A stretch of DNA of 64,000 nucleotides from JANWJE01 sp044326545 (GCA_044326545.1 JBIRBM010000007.1:1-64000), one strand, 5' to 3'; numbered from the stretch's first letter, positions 15,764 through 26,106 are shown. Notes: a model not told the origin generated them from the letters alone. A program made the numbers and translations.

Positions 15764-18700
15764 TCAAGAGTTCTTTAATTCTTTCTTTAAATATTGCCCC
15801 GTTGATGAATGCTGACATTTTGCCACCTCTTCAGGCGTCCCGGTGCAGATCATATACCCTCCTTGTGAGCCAGCTTCCGGTCCAAGGTCGATCAAATAGT
15901 CTGCATTCTTGATCATGTCTAGATGGTGTTCGATCATGATGATTGTGTTTCCTTTATCGACTAAACGATGGAGGATGGCCAAAAGTTTGAGAATGTCCTC
16001 GCTGTGCAGTCCGGTTGTCGGTTCGTCCAGAAGGTATAGGGTATTGCCTGTTGATCGTTTAGCGAGTTCCCGGCTCAGTTTAAGTCGTTGCGCTTCCCCG
16101 CCGGATAAGCTTGCCGTCTCTTGTCCAAGTTTAACATAACCCAGACCGACAGCAATCAGAGTCTCTAAAATCCGTTTGATACGGGGATGATGCTCAAACG
16201 TAAGGTACGCTTCATCTACAGTGGATTCTAAATACTGACCAAAGTTTTTTCCTTTATAGATGATCTGTAAACTGACAGGATTTAATCGCAAACCATGACA
16301 TTCATCGCATCTCACTTTGATTGTCGGTAAGAAATGCATGTCGATTCTGCGGTAACCAAGTCCCCAACAGGCCGAGCACATTCCTTTGCGGTGATTATAG
16401 CTAAAGTGTTTGGGCTCCAATCCTTTCATCCGAGCCTCAGGTAAAGCTGCAAAAAAATCTCGGATTCGGGTGAGCACCTCAACGTAAGTTCCAACGTCCG
16501 AACGGACGGTTTGCCCGATTGGGTCTTGATTAATCGAAATGACCTTGTCAAATTGAGTTAACCCCTCAATTGTTGTTCCCTCGATTACCACAGGATCAGA
16601 AAGGAAGCGTCGCTCTAATGCGGGTAATAAAATTTGCTCTAAAAGCGTCGATTTTCCTGATCCTGAAACCCCCGTTAAGCAAGTTAAAAGAGCGACCGGA
16701 ATCTCCAGATCGAGGTTTTTTAGGTTGTTTTTTGCTGCATTTCGAATGGAAATCGTCCCTTTTTTAGAGGGGCGTCTTTCATGGGGAAAAGGGATTGTTT
16801 TCTTTCCTGAAAGATAAGCCCCCGTTAAAGAGTGAGGGTTCCGCATGATTTGTTTTAGGGTTCCTCGCGCGATGATATGTCCGCCATGCTCTCCTGATTG
16901 AGGTCCAAAATCTAAAATATAGTCTGCTGTTGCAATCGTTTGGCTATCGTGTTCAACGAGCAGCACGGTATTTCCCAATTCTTTTAATTGTTTAAGGGCC
17001 TGATTTAATTTTTCATTATCTTTGGGATGCAATCCAATTGTCGGTTCATCTAATACATAAAGAACACCGGTCAGTCCATTTCCCAATTGTCTTGCTAAGC
17101 GAATTCTTTGCGATTCGCCGCCGCTTAAGGATGGCGCTTTTCGATCTAGCGATAAATATTGCAATCCAACCTTGCATAAAAACCGGAGTCGGTGAAGCAG
17201 TTGTCCTTGCACCTCTTCTAAGAGCTTGAGCTCTTCATCTTCAAAATGAATCCGCTCAATAAAGCCAAGCGCTTCATCGATGGGTAATTGGCAAACGTCT
17301 TGGATCGCACGTCCGTTGATTGTCACATTGCGGGCCAAAGCATTGATCCGAGCTCCTTGGCAAGACAGGCAGGTCTGCTCTTGCAGTATCGGAATGATTG
17401 ACTCTCTTAAAGCTGTGTGTGCGCTCCTGCCCGCTTTGGCTAACACGTGATTGATTCCTTGCCAGCGCACTCTTAATCCGGAGGCTGTGTTAAGTGATTG
17501 TTCGTCGCTCATTCCATTCATCAGAAGTTGGATTTGATGAATGGGAAGTTGGCTAAGGGGGGTGTAGGGATCGATCCCTTCTTGTTCTAAAACAAGCTCC
17601 AAAAAGGAAAAGGCTGATTGAGTGAATGTGTCCTGCCATAAGTGGCGCATTAATCCGACGACAGAGTATTGCAAGATCTCTGGATTGTGAATTAAATGAG
17701 CTCCATATTGATATCCAAGTCCCATGCAGTCGGGGCACATGCCCTCTGGAGTGTTAAAGGCAAAAGTGTGCGGCGTGATTTCAGGGTACGATTGTCCTGT
17801 GCTTTCGACAGCAAAAGCTAAATTGAACAACATCTCCCCTTTTTCTCTAAGAACAACGATTTTGTTTCCTCCAATTAACGCTCCATTTTCAACTGCTTCA
17901 TCGAGTCTGGCTTTTGCTGATGGATCCACTTTTAGACGGTCAATCACTAAAAAAAGTTCATTTTTCCTTTTTCGATCAAAAGGAATCTGTCGATTCTCTT
18001 CTTCAAGTTCATAAAACTCGCCATTTAACCGGATTCGAGTAAAGCCTTGTCGTTTGAAGCGAAAGATGACCTCTTCAAAACGATCGCTTTTATTCAACTC
18101 AATCGGGGCTAAAAGATGGAGGCGCTCCCCCATCGGATAATGAAGGATCCGATCAACAACATGTTCTTTGCTGATCGCTCGGATCATTTCTCCTGTTTCA
18201 GGGCAATGGGCAATTCCAATTCGTGCAAAGAGAATCCGTAAGTAGTCATAAATTTCCGTCATCGTTCCCACTGTACTTCTTGGATTTCCTGCGTGCCCTT
18301 TTTGCTCAATTGCAATGGCGGGGGAAAGGCCGCTCACATGGCCGACTTTGGGTTTAGGCATTTGATTGACAAATTGACGGGCATAAGGAGAGAGTGATTC
18401 AATATAGCGTCGCTGTCCTTCTGCATAAATTGTCTCAAACGCTAAGGATGATTTGCCAGAACCCGATGGACCGGTGCAAACAGTGATTTGATTCCTAGGG
18501 ATTGCAACTGTGACCCGTTTGAGATTGTTTTGCTCAGCGTCCGTTACAGTAATGTCATGGATCATCGTCTTGTTTTTCTGCTGTTTTGAATGGGGCAAAG
18601 AGAACGCTTTTGTTAAGATGTCTTGTGCTTTTTCCATTCGGTTCGTAAAAAGAGCGTCTCTGATCGCATGACCGGTCGGAGTGTCCTTTTTCGCTATTTT

Positions 18701-21463
18701 TTCCGGGGTTCCCTCTGCGACTAAATATCCCCCCCCCTCGCCCCCTTCGGGCCCTAAATCAATGATCCAGTCAGCTGTTTTGACTACCTCCATATGATGT
18801 TCGATGATTAAGACAGAGTTGCCTTTATCCACAAGAGCTTGCAAGAGATGAAGTAAATGTTTGATGTCATGAAAATGAAGTCCCGTTGTGGGTTCATCTA
18901 GAATGTAAAGTGTTTTTCCCGTAGAGGGGCGGACAAGTTCTTTGGCTAATTTAATCCGTTGAGCCTCTCCTCCGGATAATGTTGTCGAAGATTGGCCAAG
19001 TTTAATATAATCCATCCCGACTAGCTTCAGTGTCTCTAGCTTTTCGCGGATGCTGGGGATGTGTTGAAAAAAATCAATCGCTTCTGAGACGCTCATCTCT
19101 AAGACGTCATAGATGTTTTTTCCTTTATAGAGGACCGATAAGGTTTCTCCGTCGAATCGCTTTGTCTTACATATGGGACAATCGATCCAAGCATCTTCCA
19201 TAAAATCCATATCGACTTTGATTTGTCCCATTCCCTCGCATCTCGTACACGATCCCTCTTTTACATTAAAACTGAAGCGGCCCGATTTATATCCTCTGGC
19301 TTGGCTTTCGGGCAGTTGGCTAAAGAGATCTCGAATTTCATCAAAGAGTTTAATGTAAGTGGCCGGGTTAGAACGAGGATTGCGTCCAATGGGGGATTGG
19401 TCAATCGCTATCACTTTATCGATCGCTTCAGTTCCTTTTATTTGTTTATACTTGCCCACGATGTGCTCCCCTCCATGGAGGAGATTGGATAAGGCAGGAT
19501 AAAGAATATCTGAGACAAGAGATGACTTACCTGATCCCGACACACCTGTGATAGCCACAAATAACCCCAGAGGAATTGAGACAGTAAGATTCTTCAAATT
19601 GTGATGCTGTGCCTTGATCACTTTTAAACAACATTTTCCAGGCTTTCGCCGCTTCTTAGGAATGGAGATTTCTTCGCGACCACAGAGATAAGCTCCTGTT
19701 AATGATGCTTTGCTTTCTATGAGGGCCCCAACGTTCCCATTGACTAAGATTTCTCCTCCTTTAGTTCCAGCTCCCGGCCCAAAGTCGACAATTCGATCTG
19801 CTTCCCACATGGTCTCTTCATCATGTTCAACGACAATGACCGTATTTCCGATATTTCGCAAGTGTTTGAGTGTCTTGATCAATTTGTGGTTATCGCGAGG
19901 GTGGAGGCCAATGGAGGGTTCATCCAACACATAAATAATCCCGACCAATCCACTTCCGATTTGTGAAGCTAATCGCACTCGCTGAGCTTCGCCTCCCGAA
20001 AGGGTTGGAGCCGTTCGATCTAATGCGAGATAGTGGAGGCCTACTTCCATTAAAAAATGGAGGCGTTGTCGAATTTCTTTGAGAAGTTCCTCTGCAATCA
20101 TCAATTCTTGGGGTAAAAGCTGCAGATTTTGAAAAAATCGAAGGCAATCAGCCACCGTCATCTTTGTGATGTCGCTGATCCGCTTATTTTCTAGCAAAGT
20201 CGCCGCAGGATAGGGTTTTAATTTTTCCCCTTGACACTCCGGGCACACTTGATGACTCATGAGCAGTTGCATTTTTTTGCGATAATTTTCGCTTTTGGCT
20301 TCCGAAAACCTTGAATGAGCATCGTGGAGCACTCCTTTCCATTGGATGTGATCGATCCACTGAGCGCCGGTCACAGGATGGATAAAACGCATGCGTGTCC
20401 ATTTTTTGCCTGTTCCATACAAAAAAATTTTTTTAGCTTCAGAGGATAATCGTTTCCATGGGGTGTGGACGCTGAAATTGTATTGATCGGCGAGGTTATC
20501 GTAAATGTTTCCATAGCGGACTGTTTGATAAGAGCTTGCAACTGAACAGCAATCTTGTGCGATGCTAAGGGTGGGATTGATGATGCTGTCGAGGTTGAAT
20601 TCATTGATCGTTCCGATTCCTTGACAGCGGGGGCACATTCCCAATGGGCTGTTAAAAGAAAAATCATGGGGCTCAAGAGAGGTGTAAGAAATGCCTGATT
20701 TAGGGGAAAAGGCGTGCATGGAGAAAAGGGTCTCTTCTGCGGTTTCTATTTTCAATACTGAGCAAAGTCCGCGACCGATATTTAGTGCTTGTGTAAGAGA
20801 TTCAGCGATACGAGAAGAGAATTGATTTTCAATGGTCAATCGATCTATTACAACATCCACATCGTGGCTAACGCTTCCATCGAGGATAAGTTCATCTGTC
20901 AAATTCAAGAGATTGCCATCGATCCGTGCTCGCATATAGCCTTTGCGGATGAGGTCTTGAAAATCTTCTCGGAATTCACCTTTTTTTCCTTTCGCATAAG
21001 GAGCTAAAATCACAATTTTTGTTTTAATCGGAAGATGTTGAACGAATTTAATGATTCGTTCCCTGCTTTGGGGTTTGACTGCTTCTCCGCTAACTGGACA
21101 ATGCGGAATTCCGACCCTTGCATAAAGAAGGCGTAAATAATCATAAATTTCAGTGAGGGTTCCAACTGTTGAGCGAGGGTTGCGTCCTGCTGTTTTTTGC
21201 TCGATCGAAATTGTGGGCGAAATGCCGCTTGCATGCTCAAGATCGGGTTTTGCCAGTTCTTCCATTTGTCTTCTAGCAAAGCTGGAGAGTGATTCAACAT
21301 AGCGCCTTTGCCCCTCTGCGTAAATGGTGTCAAATGCAAGAGAAGATTTTCCCGATCCTGAGACGCCTGTAAAAACGATGAGTTCATTTTTATTGAGGGT
21401 AAGATCAACACTTTTTAAGTTGTGAACCCTCACTTTTTTTAAAATAATTTTTTCTTGATTCAT
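15764..21463 (-). CDS. uvrA: UvrA excinuclease subunit A, tandem double-length form
   Basis: This protein has 1899 residues, twice the usual length of about 940. It is two complete UvrA units in one chain: unit 1 about residues 1-960 and unit 2 from about 967 (Met967 at about 18565). Each unit has two ABC ATPase modules. Walker A motifs are TGVSGSGKSS (from residue 32), TGVSGSGKSS, TGPSGSGKSS and TGVSGSGKST. Signatures are LSGGEAQR three times and LSGGESQR, with four LDEP Walker B motifs. Each unit keeps zinc-binding CxxC pairs (CPRC/CPEC, CTRC/CPIC, CPDC/CLSC, CSAC/CDEC). A fused UvrA is known in Chlamydiae. It recognises bulky DNA lesions and recruits UvrB in nucleotide excision repair, and normally acts as a dimer, so the fusion may make the dimer covalent. 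Pyruvate kinase at 27726 is the adjacent gene in Chlamydia. Confidence 0.97.
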   Translation of the reverse strand: MNQEKIILKKVRVHNLKSVDLTLNKNELIVFTGVSGSGKSSLAFDTIYAEGQRRYVESLSSFARRQMEELAKPDLEHASGISPTISIEQKTAGRNPRSTVGTLTEIYDYLRLLYARVGIPHCPVSGEAVKPQSRERIIKFVQHLPIKTKIVILAPYAKGKKGEFREDFQDLIRKGYMRARIDGNLLNLTDELILDGSVSHDVDVVIDRLTIENQFSSRIAESLTQALNIGRGLCSVLKIETAEETLFSMHAFSPKSGISYTSLEPHDFSFNSPLGMCPRCQGIGTINEFNLDSIINPTLSIAQDCCSVASSYQTVRYGNIYDNLADQYNFSVHTPWKRLSSEAKKIFLYGTGKKWTRMRFIHPVTGAQWIDHIQWKGVLHDAHSRFSEAKSENYRKKMQLLMSHQVCPECQGEKLKPYPAATLLENKRISDITKMTVADCLRFFQNLQLLPQELMIAEELLKEIRQRLHFLMEVGLHYLALDRTAPTLSGGEAQRVRLASQIGSGLVGIIYVLDEPSIGLHPRDNHKLIKTLKHLRNIGNTVIVVEHDEETMWEADRIVDFGPGAGTKGGEILVNGNVGALIESKASLTGAYLCGREEISIPKKRRKPGKCCLKVIKAQHHNLKNLTVSIPLGLFVAITGVSGSGKSSLVSDILYPALSNLLHGGEHIVGKYKQIKGTEAIDKVIAIDQSPIGRNPRSNPATYIKLFDEIRDLFSQLPESQARGYKSGRFSFNVKEGSCTRCEGMGQIKVDMDFMEDAWIDCPICKTKRFDGETLSVLYKGKNIYDVLEMSVSEAIDFFQHIPSIREKLETLKLVGMDYIKLGQSSTTLSGGEAQRIKLAKELVRPSTGKTLYILDEPTTGLHFHDIKHLLHLLQALVDKGNSVLIIEHHMEVVKTADWIIDLGPEGGEGGGYLVAEGTPEKIAKKDTPTGHAIRDALFTNRMEKAQDILTKAFSLPHSKQQKNKTMIHDITVTDAEQNNLKRVTVAIPRNQITVCTGPSGSGKSSLAFETIYAEGQRRYIESLSPYARQFVNQMPKPKVGHVSGLSPAIAIEQKGHAGNPRSTVGTMTEIYDYLRILFARIGIAHCPETGEMIRAISKEHVVDRILHYPMGERLHLLAPIELNKSDRFEEVIFRFKRQGFTRIRLNGEFYELEEENRQIPFDRKRKNELFLVIDRLKVDPSAKARLDEAVENGALIGGNKIVVLREKGEMLFNLAFAVESTGQSYPEITPHTFAFNTPEGMCPDCMGLGYQYGAHLIHNPEILQYSVVGLMRHLWQDTFTQSAFSFLELVLEQEGIDPYTPLSQLPIHQIQLLMNGMSDEQSLNTASGLRVRWQGINHVLAKAGRSAHTALRESIIPILQEQTCLSCQGARINALARNVTINGRAIQDVCQLPIDEALGFIERIHFEDEELKLLEEVQGQLLHRLRFLCKVGLQYLSLDRKAPSLSGGESQRIRLARQLGNGLTGVLYVLDEPTIGLHPKDNEKLNQALKQLKELGNTVLLVEHDSQTIATADYILDFGPQSGEHGGHIIARGTLKQIMRNPHSLTGAYLSGKKTIPFPHERRPSKKGTISIRNAAKNNLKNLDLEIPVALLTCLTGVSGSGKSTLLEQILLPALERRFLSDPVVIEGTTIEGLTQFDKVISINQDPIGQTVRSDVGTYVEVLTRIRDFFAALPEARMKGLEPKHFSYNHRKGMCSACWGLGYRRIDMHFLPTIKVRCDECHGLRLNPVSLQIIYKGKNFGQYLESTVDEAYLTFEHHPRIKRILETLIAVGLGYVKLGQETASLSGGEAQRLKLSRELAKRSTGNTLYLLDEPTTGLHSEDILKLLAILHRLVDKGNTIIMIEHHLDMIKNADYLIDLGPEAGSQGGYMICTGTPEEVAKCQHSSTGQYLKKELKNS

Positions 21464-21478
21464 TTTGAAAATAGGCTT

Positions 21479-21952
21479 TTACAATAGAGGAAGAAGCTCA
21501 TAAACCATGTTTGGGCCTCCATATCCAATAGGATAATGCAAGATGGTTTGATAGGGAATGTTTAAGTAGTCATGTTTGACAAAAAAAATCAATTTTCCCT
21601 CTTTCATCCGAGGAGGATGGATCACCGAAAGATCGAAAATTCCATAATCTTTTAAATGAGTCCCTTCATACAGCAATGCCGATTCCTCAGCTTCCATCTG
21701 TTGATAATAGAAGAGTCTGAATGACTCGATGTCTTCGATATATTGAAATTCGAGTCCTCTAGCTAAGAAATTGGCAATTTGCGCAAGTTTATCGAGGTGT
21801 TTTGAGAAATTAAGCTGAGGAAACATTTGAAGGAGGCGCCCCAAAGAGCGATATTGCACTTGATTTGCCTCGATGACTGGTTGATCTTCGTGATCAAATA
21901 AGAAGAATAATTCATGAGGTGCAAGAGAGATCATTTGAATAGATATCTTCAT
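21479..21952 (-). CDS. hypothetical protein, paralogue of the next gene, co-transcribed with uvrA
   Basis: This 157-residue protein has no membrane segment. The motif LDKLAQIANFLARGLEFQYIE (about residues 58-78) matches LDKIATIANFLAQGTTYEYVK in the 165-residue protein at 22264-22761, so the two are paralogues. Both also share an upstream strand-rich part (VIEANQVQYRSLGRLLQMF versus VIYYDDRFISSLPRFFEKI). The start at 21952 has GGGG at nine bases upstream. The gene ends 15 bp before the uvrA start on the same strand, so co-transcription is likely. I do not recognise a named family. Confidence 0.65.
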   Translation of the reverse strand: MKISIQMISLAPHELFFLFDHEDQPVIEANQVQYRSLGRLLQMFPQLNFSKHLDKLAQIANFLARGLEFQYIEDIESFRLFYYQQMEAEESALLYEGTHLKDYGIFDLSVIHPPRMKEGKLIFFVKHDYLNIPYQTILHYPIGYGGPNMVYELLPLL

Positions 21953-22263
21953 TCTTTACCCCTTTAAGAGTTAACAACTCATCTTACCCACGAAGAGCGC
22001 TATTTGGACTGAAGCAAACGCTTTTAAGCAGCAGGCTTTGCTTTCAGCAGAAAGAGCACTCTTGGTGACTTTAAAGTGAGTTAACAAAATTAGATGCTAA
22101 ATACCATCTCGTTTAATTGGAGATTCGCCCATGCTTGAACGGCAGTCCTTATTGAAAATCTTAATCTATCTGATGTTTTTTTGAAAGAAATGCGGAGAGA
22201 GTCAATCAGCTTTTGTCATTTGAATCGTTTGTTTTCTTTCAAGAGAGTGTTTGCAAACACTCT
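21953..22263. other. intergenic region with dispersed repeat copies
   Basis: No gene is seen. A copy of the GCGATTTGG-type repeat occurs at about 21991-22020 (AGAGCGCTATTTGGACTGAA) and a GTGAG end near 22076. The region closes with the 24-bp palindrome at 22242-22265. Confidence 0.4.
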
Positions 22264-22265
22264 CT
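22242..22265 (-). terminator. perfect palindrome overlapping the stop codon
   Basis: AGAGAGTGTTTG is followed directly by CAAACACTCTCT, a perfect 24-bp palindrome that includes two bases of the stop codon of the gene ending at 22264. The stem could terminate transcription, but the minus strand continues TGAAAGAAAA with no U-tract, so termination is uncertain. Confidence 0.4.
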
Positions 22266-22761
22266 AAGAAACATTCTCATCAGGAATATCTTCGTAATCA
22301 ATGTCAATTAATTCGCGGAAACAAGGGATCGTCACTTTACAAGAGTGATTCTCGTTTGTCACTTTAAAATTAAGGGTGTCATGATTGGCTTGAGCAGACC
22401 CTTTGACATATTCATATGTCGTTCCTTGAGCTAAAAAATTTGCGATGGTGGCAATTTTATCAAGCAGCTCTTGAGGAGGATTTTCAGGTAGTGTGATTTT
22501 TTCAAAAAAACGGGGAAGAGAAGAGATGAATCTGTCATCATAGTAAATAACGGGGGAGTCATTAATGGTAAAAATCACCGGTTTTTCCTCTATATCAAAT
22601 GATGGAATATGGGAAAAGTGTCGCATCTCCTTAGGATCTTGAAATAGATAGCCTTCTCCATCATTTGAATACATGTACGAAATATGGGAAGGACTCTGAT
22701 TTTCAGATCGTGTTGGTGGTATTTTTAAGAGATTTGACATCCCGTGCAGTGAAACCGACAT
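22264..22761 (-). CDS. hypothetical protein, paralogue of the uvrA-linked small protein
   Basis: This 165-residue soluble protein is acidic at its C-terminus (FRELIDIDYEDIPDENVS). It shares with the 157-residue protein at 21479 the LDKIATIANFLAQGTTYEYV helix and the preceding strand region. AGAGG lies about nine bases upstream of the ATG at 22761. Pairs of this kind at the same locus suggest local duplication followed by divergence. Function is unknown. Confidence 0.6.
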   Translation of the reverse strand: MSVSLHGMSNLLKIPPTRSENQSPSHISYMYSNDGEGYLFQDPKEMRHFSHIPSFDIEEKPVIFTINDSPVIYYDDRFISSLPRFFEKITLPENPPQELLDKIATIANFLAQGTTYEYVKGSAQANHDTLNFKVTNENHSCKVTIPCFRELIDIDYEDIPDENVS

Positions 22762-23062
22762 GCAATTAACCTCTTCTGTTAAATGTTGATGAGCTCTTAT
22801 ATCAATGGATGAGGCAGAACTTGATATTTGAGAAAGATGTTTTTATAAAAGAATTTCATTTAAAGAAAAGTTCTCTTTTTCTATTGCGTTGTCAAGGTAT
22901 CCCTGATTCAAGTCCAAATGTCCACTTTGACTTTGAATGAGTTTATTTGAACTCACTTTTATCCCAAAAACGCTCCTGGTGGGTAAGGTGAGTGCGTAAG
23001 GTGAGTTTCAAAATTAGCGAGTGAAAGAGACTCAGTCGCACTTTGAGCTTGAATCAGTCTCT
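22762..23062. other. intergenic region with a doubled MITE-A end
   Basis: No gene is seen. The notable part is 22982-23006, where GTAAGGTGAG occurs twice within 24 bp (GGTAAGGTGAGTGCGTAAGG followed by TGAG), in the same orientation. This is like two partial ends of family A side by side. Confidence 0.45.
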
Positions 23063-26000
23063 TTACTCTGAATTGAGATAACAAGAATCATCCGGGATAA
23101 GATCTTCAGGCAAAGTCAGAAATTCCCATTTTTGGTTAAATAGCCAATAATTTTGATTCAGGGCTTCTAAATCTGATCCATCTGACTTAGCCTCCCATAA
23201 TTCAAGTTGTCCTGTTCCGGGATTAACAGCAAAACAAAAATGGATGTCTTGAATTTCTCGAGACCAATTTGTATCGGCAAAATGGACGGCTGAATCTTCA
23301 AGCGTCTGCCTAAGTTCCTGGGGTAGGGAGCGACAAAGATCAGTATCGATTTGGCGAGTCATCGCCTCAACTCCACTTCTATCTGAAGGAGATATTCTCA
23401 GAACAATGGCAAGAACTTCATTGCGGAACTCTTTTATTGTCATAGGGCCTGCGATCTCCTGAATTTGCCTGAAGATTGTATGTGCTAACTCGTAGGGCAA
23501 TCCTTGTGAAAGAATCGTGTGTAAACGCCCGATCAACTGTTTTTTAGTCGTTTCATCGATTAAAGTGTTTGCTATTTCGTTTCCCGGATTGATCACGAAC
23601 TCTTGAATCCATGTTTTGGTTGAGCAATTTTGCGTCCAAGCTTTAGCAAGGGATGGATTACCTGCCATAAATGGAAATCGGTGCTTTCCTAAAATGGAGA
23701 GGGGCTTCAATTTATTTGGGTTGTTCAGATGGAGTTCCTTTTCTTCTCGGGACATGTGTTTACACATTTCAATAATTTTCGTCAATGCTTCTTCTGCCCC
23801 TGAAATGGTGAATTCTTCGGATGGAATAGGTTTTTCAGATTCTAGATAAATTCTTAAAAGGGCTTTTGAGTTATTTCCTATTTGCGTGAGCCAGGGGGTA
23901 AACTGTAAGGCTCCATAATCTAAGGGAAAGCGATGACTCGCTTTTTTTATCGCCGCATCATTGGCGGGATGATACCTTGCTAGAAGGTAAGGAATAAAAT
24001 CATCGGACTCTAAATAAGAAAACAAGAGTGTAATTGCTCGATCAAAAGACCTCATGTCAGCTTCTGATGCGTCTGCCTTGCACATCGCAAGGTCAGCCCC
24101 TCGGATAATCTCTTGCAGAAATGATCGAAAGGATTCCTTGTCATGAATTCTTTCTTGATCATTGTAGAGAACAAACCCTCCTTCAACAGTCTGTTCGTTT
24201 CCCTCTGCTGAATAACAAATCGTGGGATCATATTGTAATTTTATACGATTGATGAGCTCTTTTTTTATAGAAAGAAAAAAACGCTGCAAAGGAAGGGAGC
24301 GCGGAATTGAGGATTTTTCTAATTTAAATTGAAGTTCTTCAAGAGAAGATTCCCAAATATTTCTCTTAATCATGCTCCCTTCTTCAGCCTCTGCCATATT
24401 GGCGATTGCATTTTCCCATACTTTTAAAAGAGGTTGCATTGTTTGCGAGCTAAAAGCAAAGCATGCTTGGTTAAACAATGTGTTTAAACTTTTTGAGGAT
24501 GAATGCTCCGATTGGGATTCTTCGCATATCTTTAAAATCAGTGTTTTAATCTCCATTTTATGAGATTTTTGCCTATCAAGGTTCGGCAGATTGGCAATCA
24601 TTGTTTGAATCGTTATTTTAGGATCTTCTAATCCGATTGCTTGACATGCAGCGATAAGTCCCGGGGCTTCCCATAAAGGAGATTTTTTTTCTTTTCCGAT
24701 CAAGAGATCTCCTCTTGAATTAAATGAAATTTCTTTGGATAAATTTTTATCGTTGATTCGCTTTGAAAAGGGAATGTCTTTTTTTACACCATTGACTCGT
24801 CGACTAAGCTTGCCCTCTTCAAGAAGCTGGCGTAGATCTTTTAAACAAAAACCCATATGGGACGATAACATTTCAATGGCAAGAGAAACGGCAAAGCATG
24901 AGCGGTCGCCTCCTTGCCTTAAATGAGAAAGAATAGCGATTAAGGCTGTTAGACGGGAATCTAGTTCGGTTGTTTGCGCCTCTTGCGAAAGTTCTAATGT
25001 TGCTCTTATGACATCTTGAGAGGGAGTTTTCTCTGATTTTGGAATGTTGATTTTTTCAAACTCCGATCGAAGTTTTGGTGATTGCTGCAAAAGAGAGAGA
25101 GCATGAGCTAAATTGATTTCATGGTTGATTTGTCTTTTTTCATGCGATAAAAAAATATCAGACAATAAATCAATAATCCCAATGTTAATCGTTCCTCTTT
25201 CGGTCAAAAGGGCTCTTGCAATTTCTATTGGGATGCGTGCATGAAGGGCTGCATCTGCGTCTTGAAGTTGGGTTGCGTCGTGAGCTAAATAATGATTTTG
25301 AAGTGTTTCGCAGACTTCTTGAATTTTATTATCAAAAGCGTCTCGTATGCTTTCCAAAACCTCTTTTATATTCGATTTATCAATAGATTCTATGATGATG
25401 GCTGGGTCTTGATTGATTAAGTAAATGAATTGTCCAAACAGATGTTTTGTGTCATTGATCATTTCTGATGAGTGTGAATAAAGACTCTCCTCCTTTGATG
25501 ACGTTGCAACATTCGCTAAATAGAGGGTAAATTCAGTGATTCTTTCCGTTTGTCCTTCTGTTAAATGTTTGTGTTGGCATAACAGATAAAGATCAACCAG
25601 TTGTTCGATTAGAATAGGGCTGCGAATCTTTTTAAATTGATCCCAAGGATAACCTTGATGAGTCTGTAATTTGGTCGCTAATTCAAGATATCCTTTCTCT
25701 TTTAACCATAAAACTAAAGGAATTGTCTCTTGATGAGTTGAAGAGAGGGAGGGATCGGCGATTTCGATTGGCAAGGGAGAAGGCGGCAACAGAAGATTAG
25801 AGATTGAGTGGAGCAAATTTCGACGTTGGTGCTTCATCCGATCGAGAAATGCACAAGAGGGGGGAAGTTCGATTGCACTCGAATGGCGCAACGCATCCCC
25901 TTTCCTGGCAGACTCTTCGTCTATAATTTTATACATCAGCGTTGAAACTTGTTGCCGATTGAAGGCTATTTTAGCCAACCATTTAAATTTCAGTGCGCTG

Positions 26001-26089
26001 CAGCCGGCAGAAGGTAATGAAGAGAGATAGGTTTCGTTAAATTCTAGCTCAGAGTCCGATGGCAGTGAAATTCCACTTCTTTCTATCAT
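23063..26089 (-). CDS. large hypothetical helical protein (1008 residues)
   Basis: I do not recognise this protein. It is predominantly helical with no signal peptide or membrane segment and few low-complexity regions. Around residues 395-415 it has GGDRSCFAVSLAIEMLSSH, in which a Cys opens a helix after a Gly-rich turn, as in papain-like cysteine proteases. Near the C-terminus are IHFCFAVNPGTGQLELWEAK and NQNYWLFNQKWEF, which could supply a His and strand region. The catalytic reading is speculative. It has its own long upstream region (26090-26868) and is followed by the paralogue pair next to uvrA. Size and composition are consistent with a cytosolic or type III-secreted protein, but neither is shown. 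Confidence 0.6.
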   Translation of the reverse strand: MIERSGISLPSDSELEFNETYLSSLPSAGCSALKFKWLAKIAFNRQQVSTLMYKIIDEESARKGDALRHSSAIELPPSCAFLDRMKHQRRNLLHSISNLLLPPSPLPIEIADPSLSSTHQETIPLVLWLKEKGYLELATKLQTHQGYPWDQFKKIRSPILIEQLVDLYLLCQHKHLTEGQTERITEFTLYLANVATSSKEESLYSHSSEMINDTKHLFGQFIYLINQDPAIIIESIDKSNIKEVLESIRDAFDNKIQEVCETLQNHYLAHDATQLQDADAALHARIPIEIARALLTERGTINIGIIDLLSDIFLSHEKRQINHEINLAHALSLLQQSPKLRSEFEKINIPKSEKTPSQDVIRATLELSQEAQTTELDSRLTALIAILSHLRQGGDRSCFAVSLAIEMLSSHMGFCLKDLRQLLEEGKLSRRVNGVKKDIPFSKRINDKNLSKEISFNSRGDLLIGKEKKSPLWEAPGLIAACQAIGLEDPKITIQTMIANLPNLDRQKSHKMEIKTLILKICEESQSEHSSSKSLNTLFNQACFAFSSQTMQPLLKVWENAIANMAEAEEGSMIKRNIWESSLEELQFKLEKSSIPRSLPLQRFFLSIKKELINRIKLQYDPTICYSAEGNEQTVEGGFVLYNDQERIHDKESFRSFLQEIIRGADLAMCKADASEADMRSFDRAITLLFSYLESDDFIPYLLARYHPANDAAIKKASHRFPLDYGALQFTPWLTQIGNNSKALLRIYLESEKPIPSEEFTISGAEEALTKIIEMCKHMSREEKELHLNNPNKLKPLSILGKHRFPFMAGNPSLAKAWTQNCSTKTWIQEFVINPGNEIANTLIDETTKKQLIGRLHTILSQGLPYELAHTIFRQIQEIAGPMTIKEFRNEVLAIVLRISPSDRSGVEAMTRQIDTDLCRSLPQELRQTLEDSAVHFADTNWSREIQDIHFCFAVNPGTGQLELWEAKSDGSDLEALNQNYWLFNQKWEFLTLPEDLIPDDSCYLNSE

Positions 26090-26106
26090 TATAATACTCC
26101 TGTCTT

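Noticed and set aside
17038..18014. Plus-strand frames within uvrA
   Set aside because: They lie opposite conserved UvrA motifs and are not supported by any ribosome site or homology.
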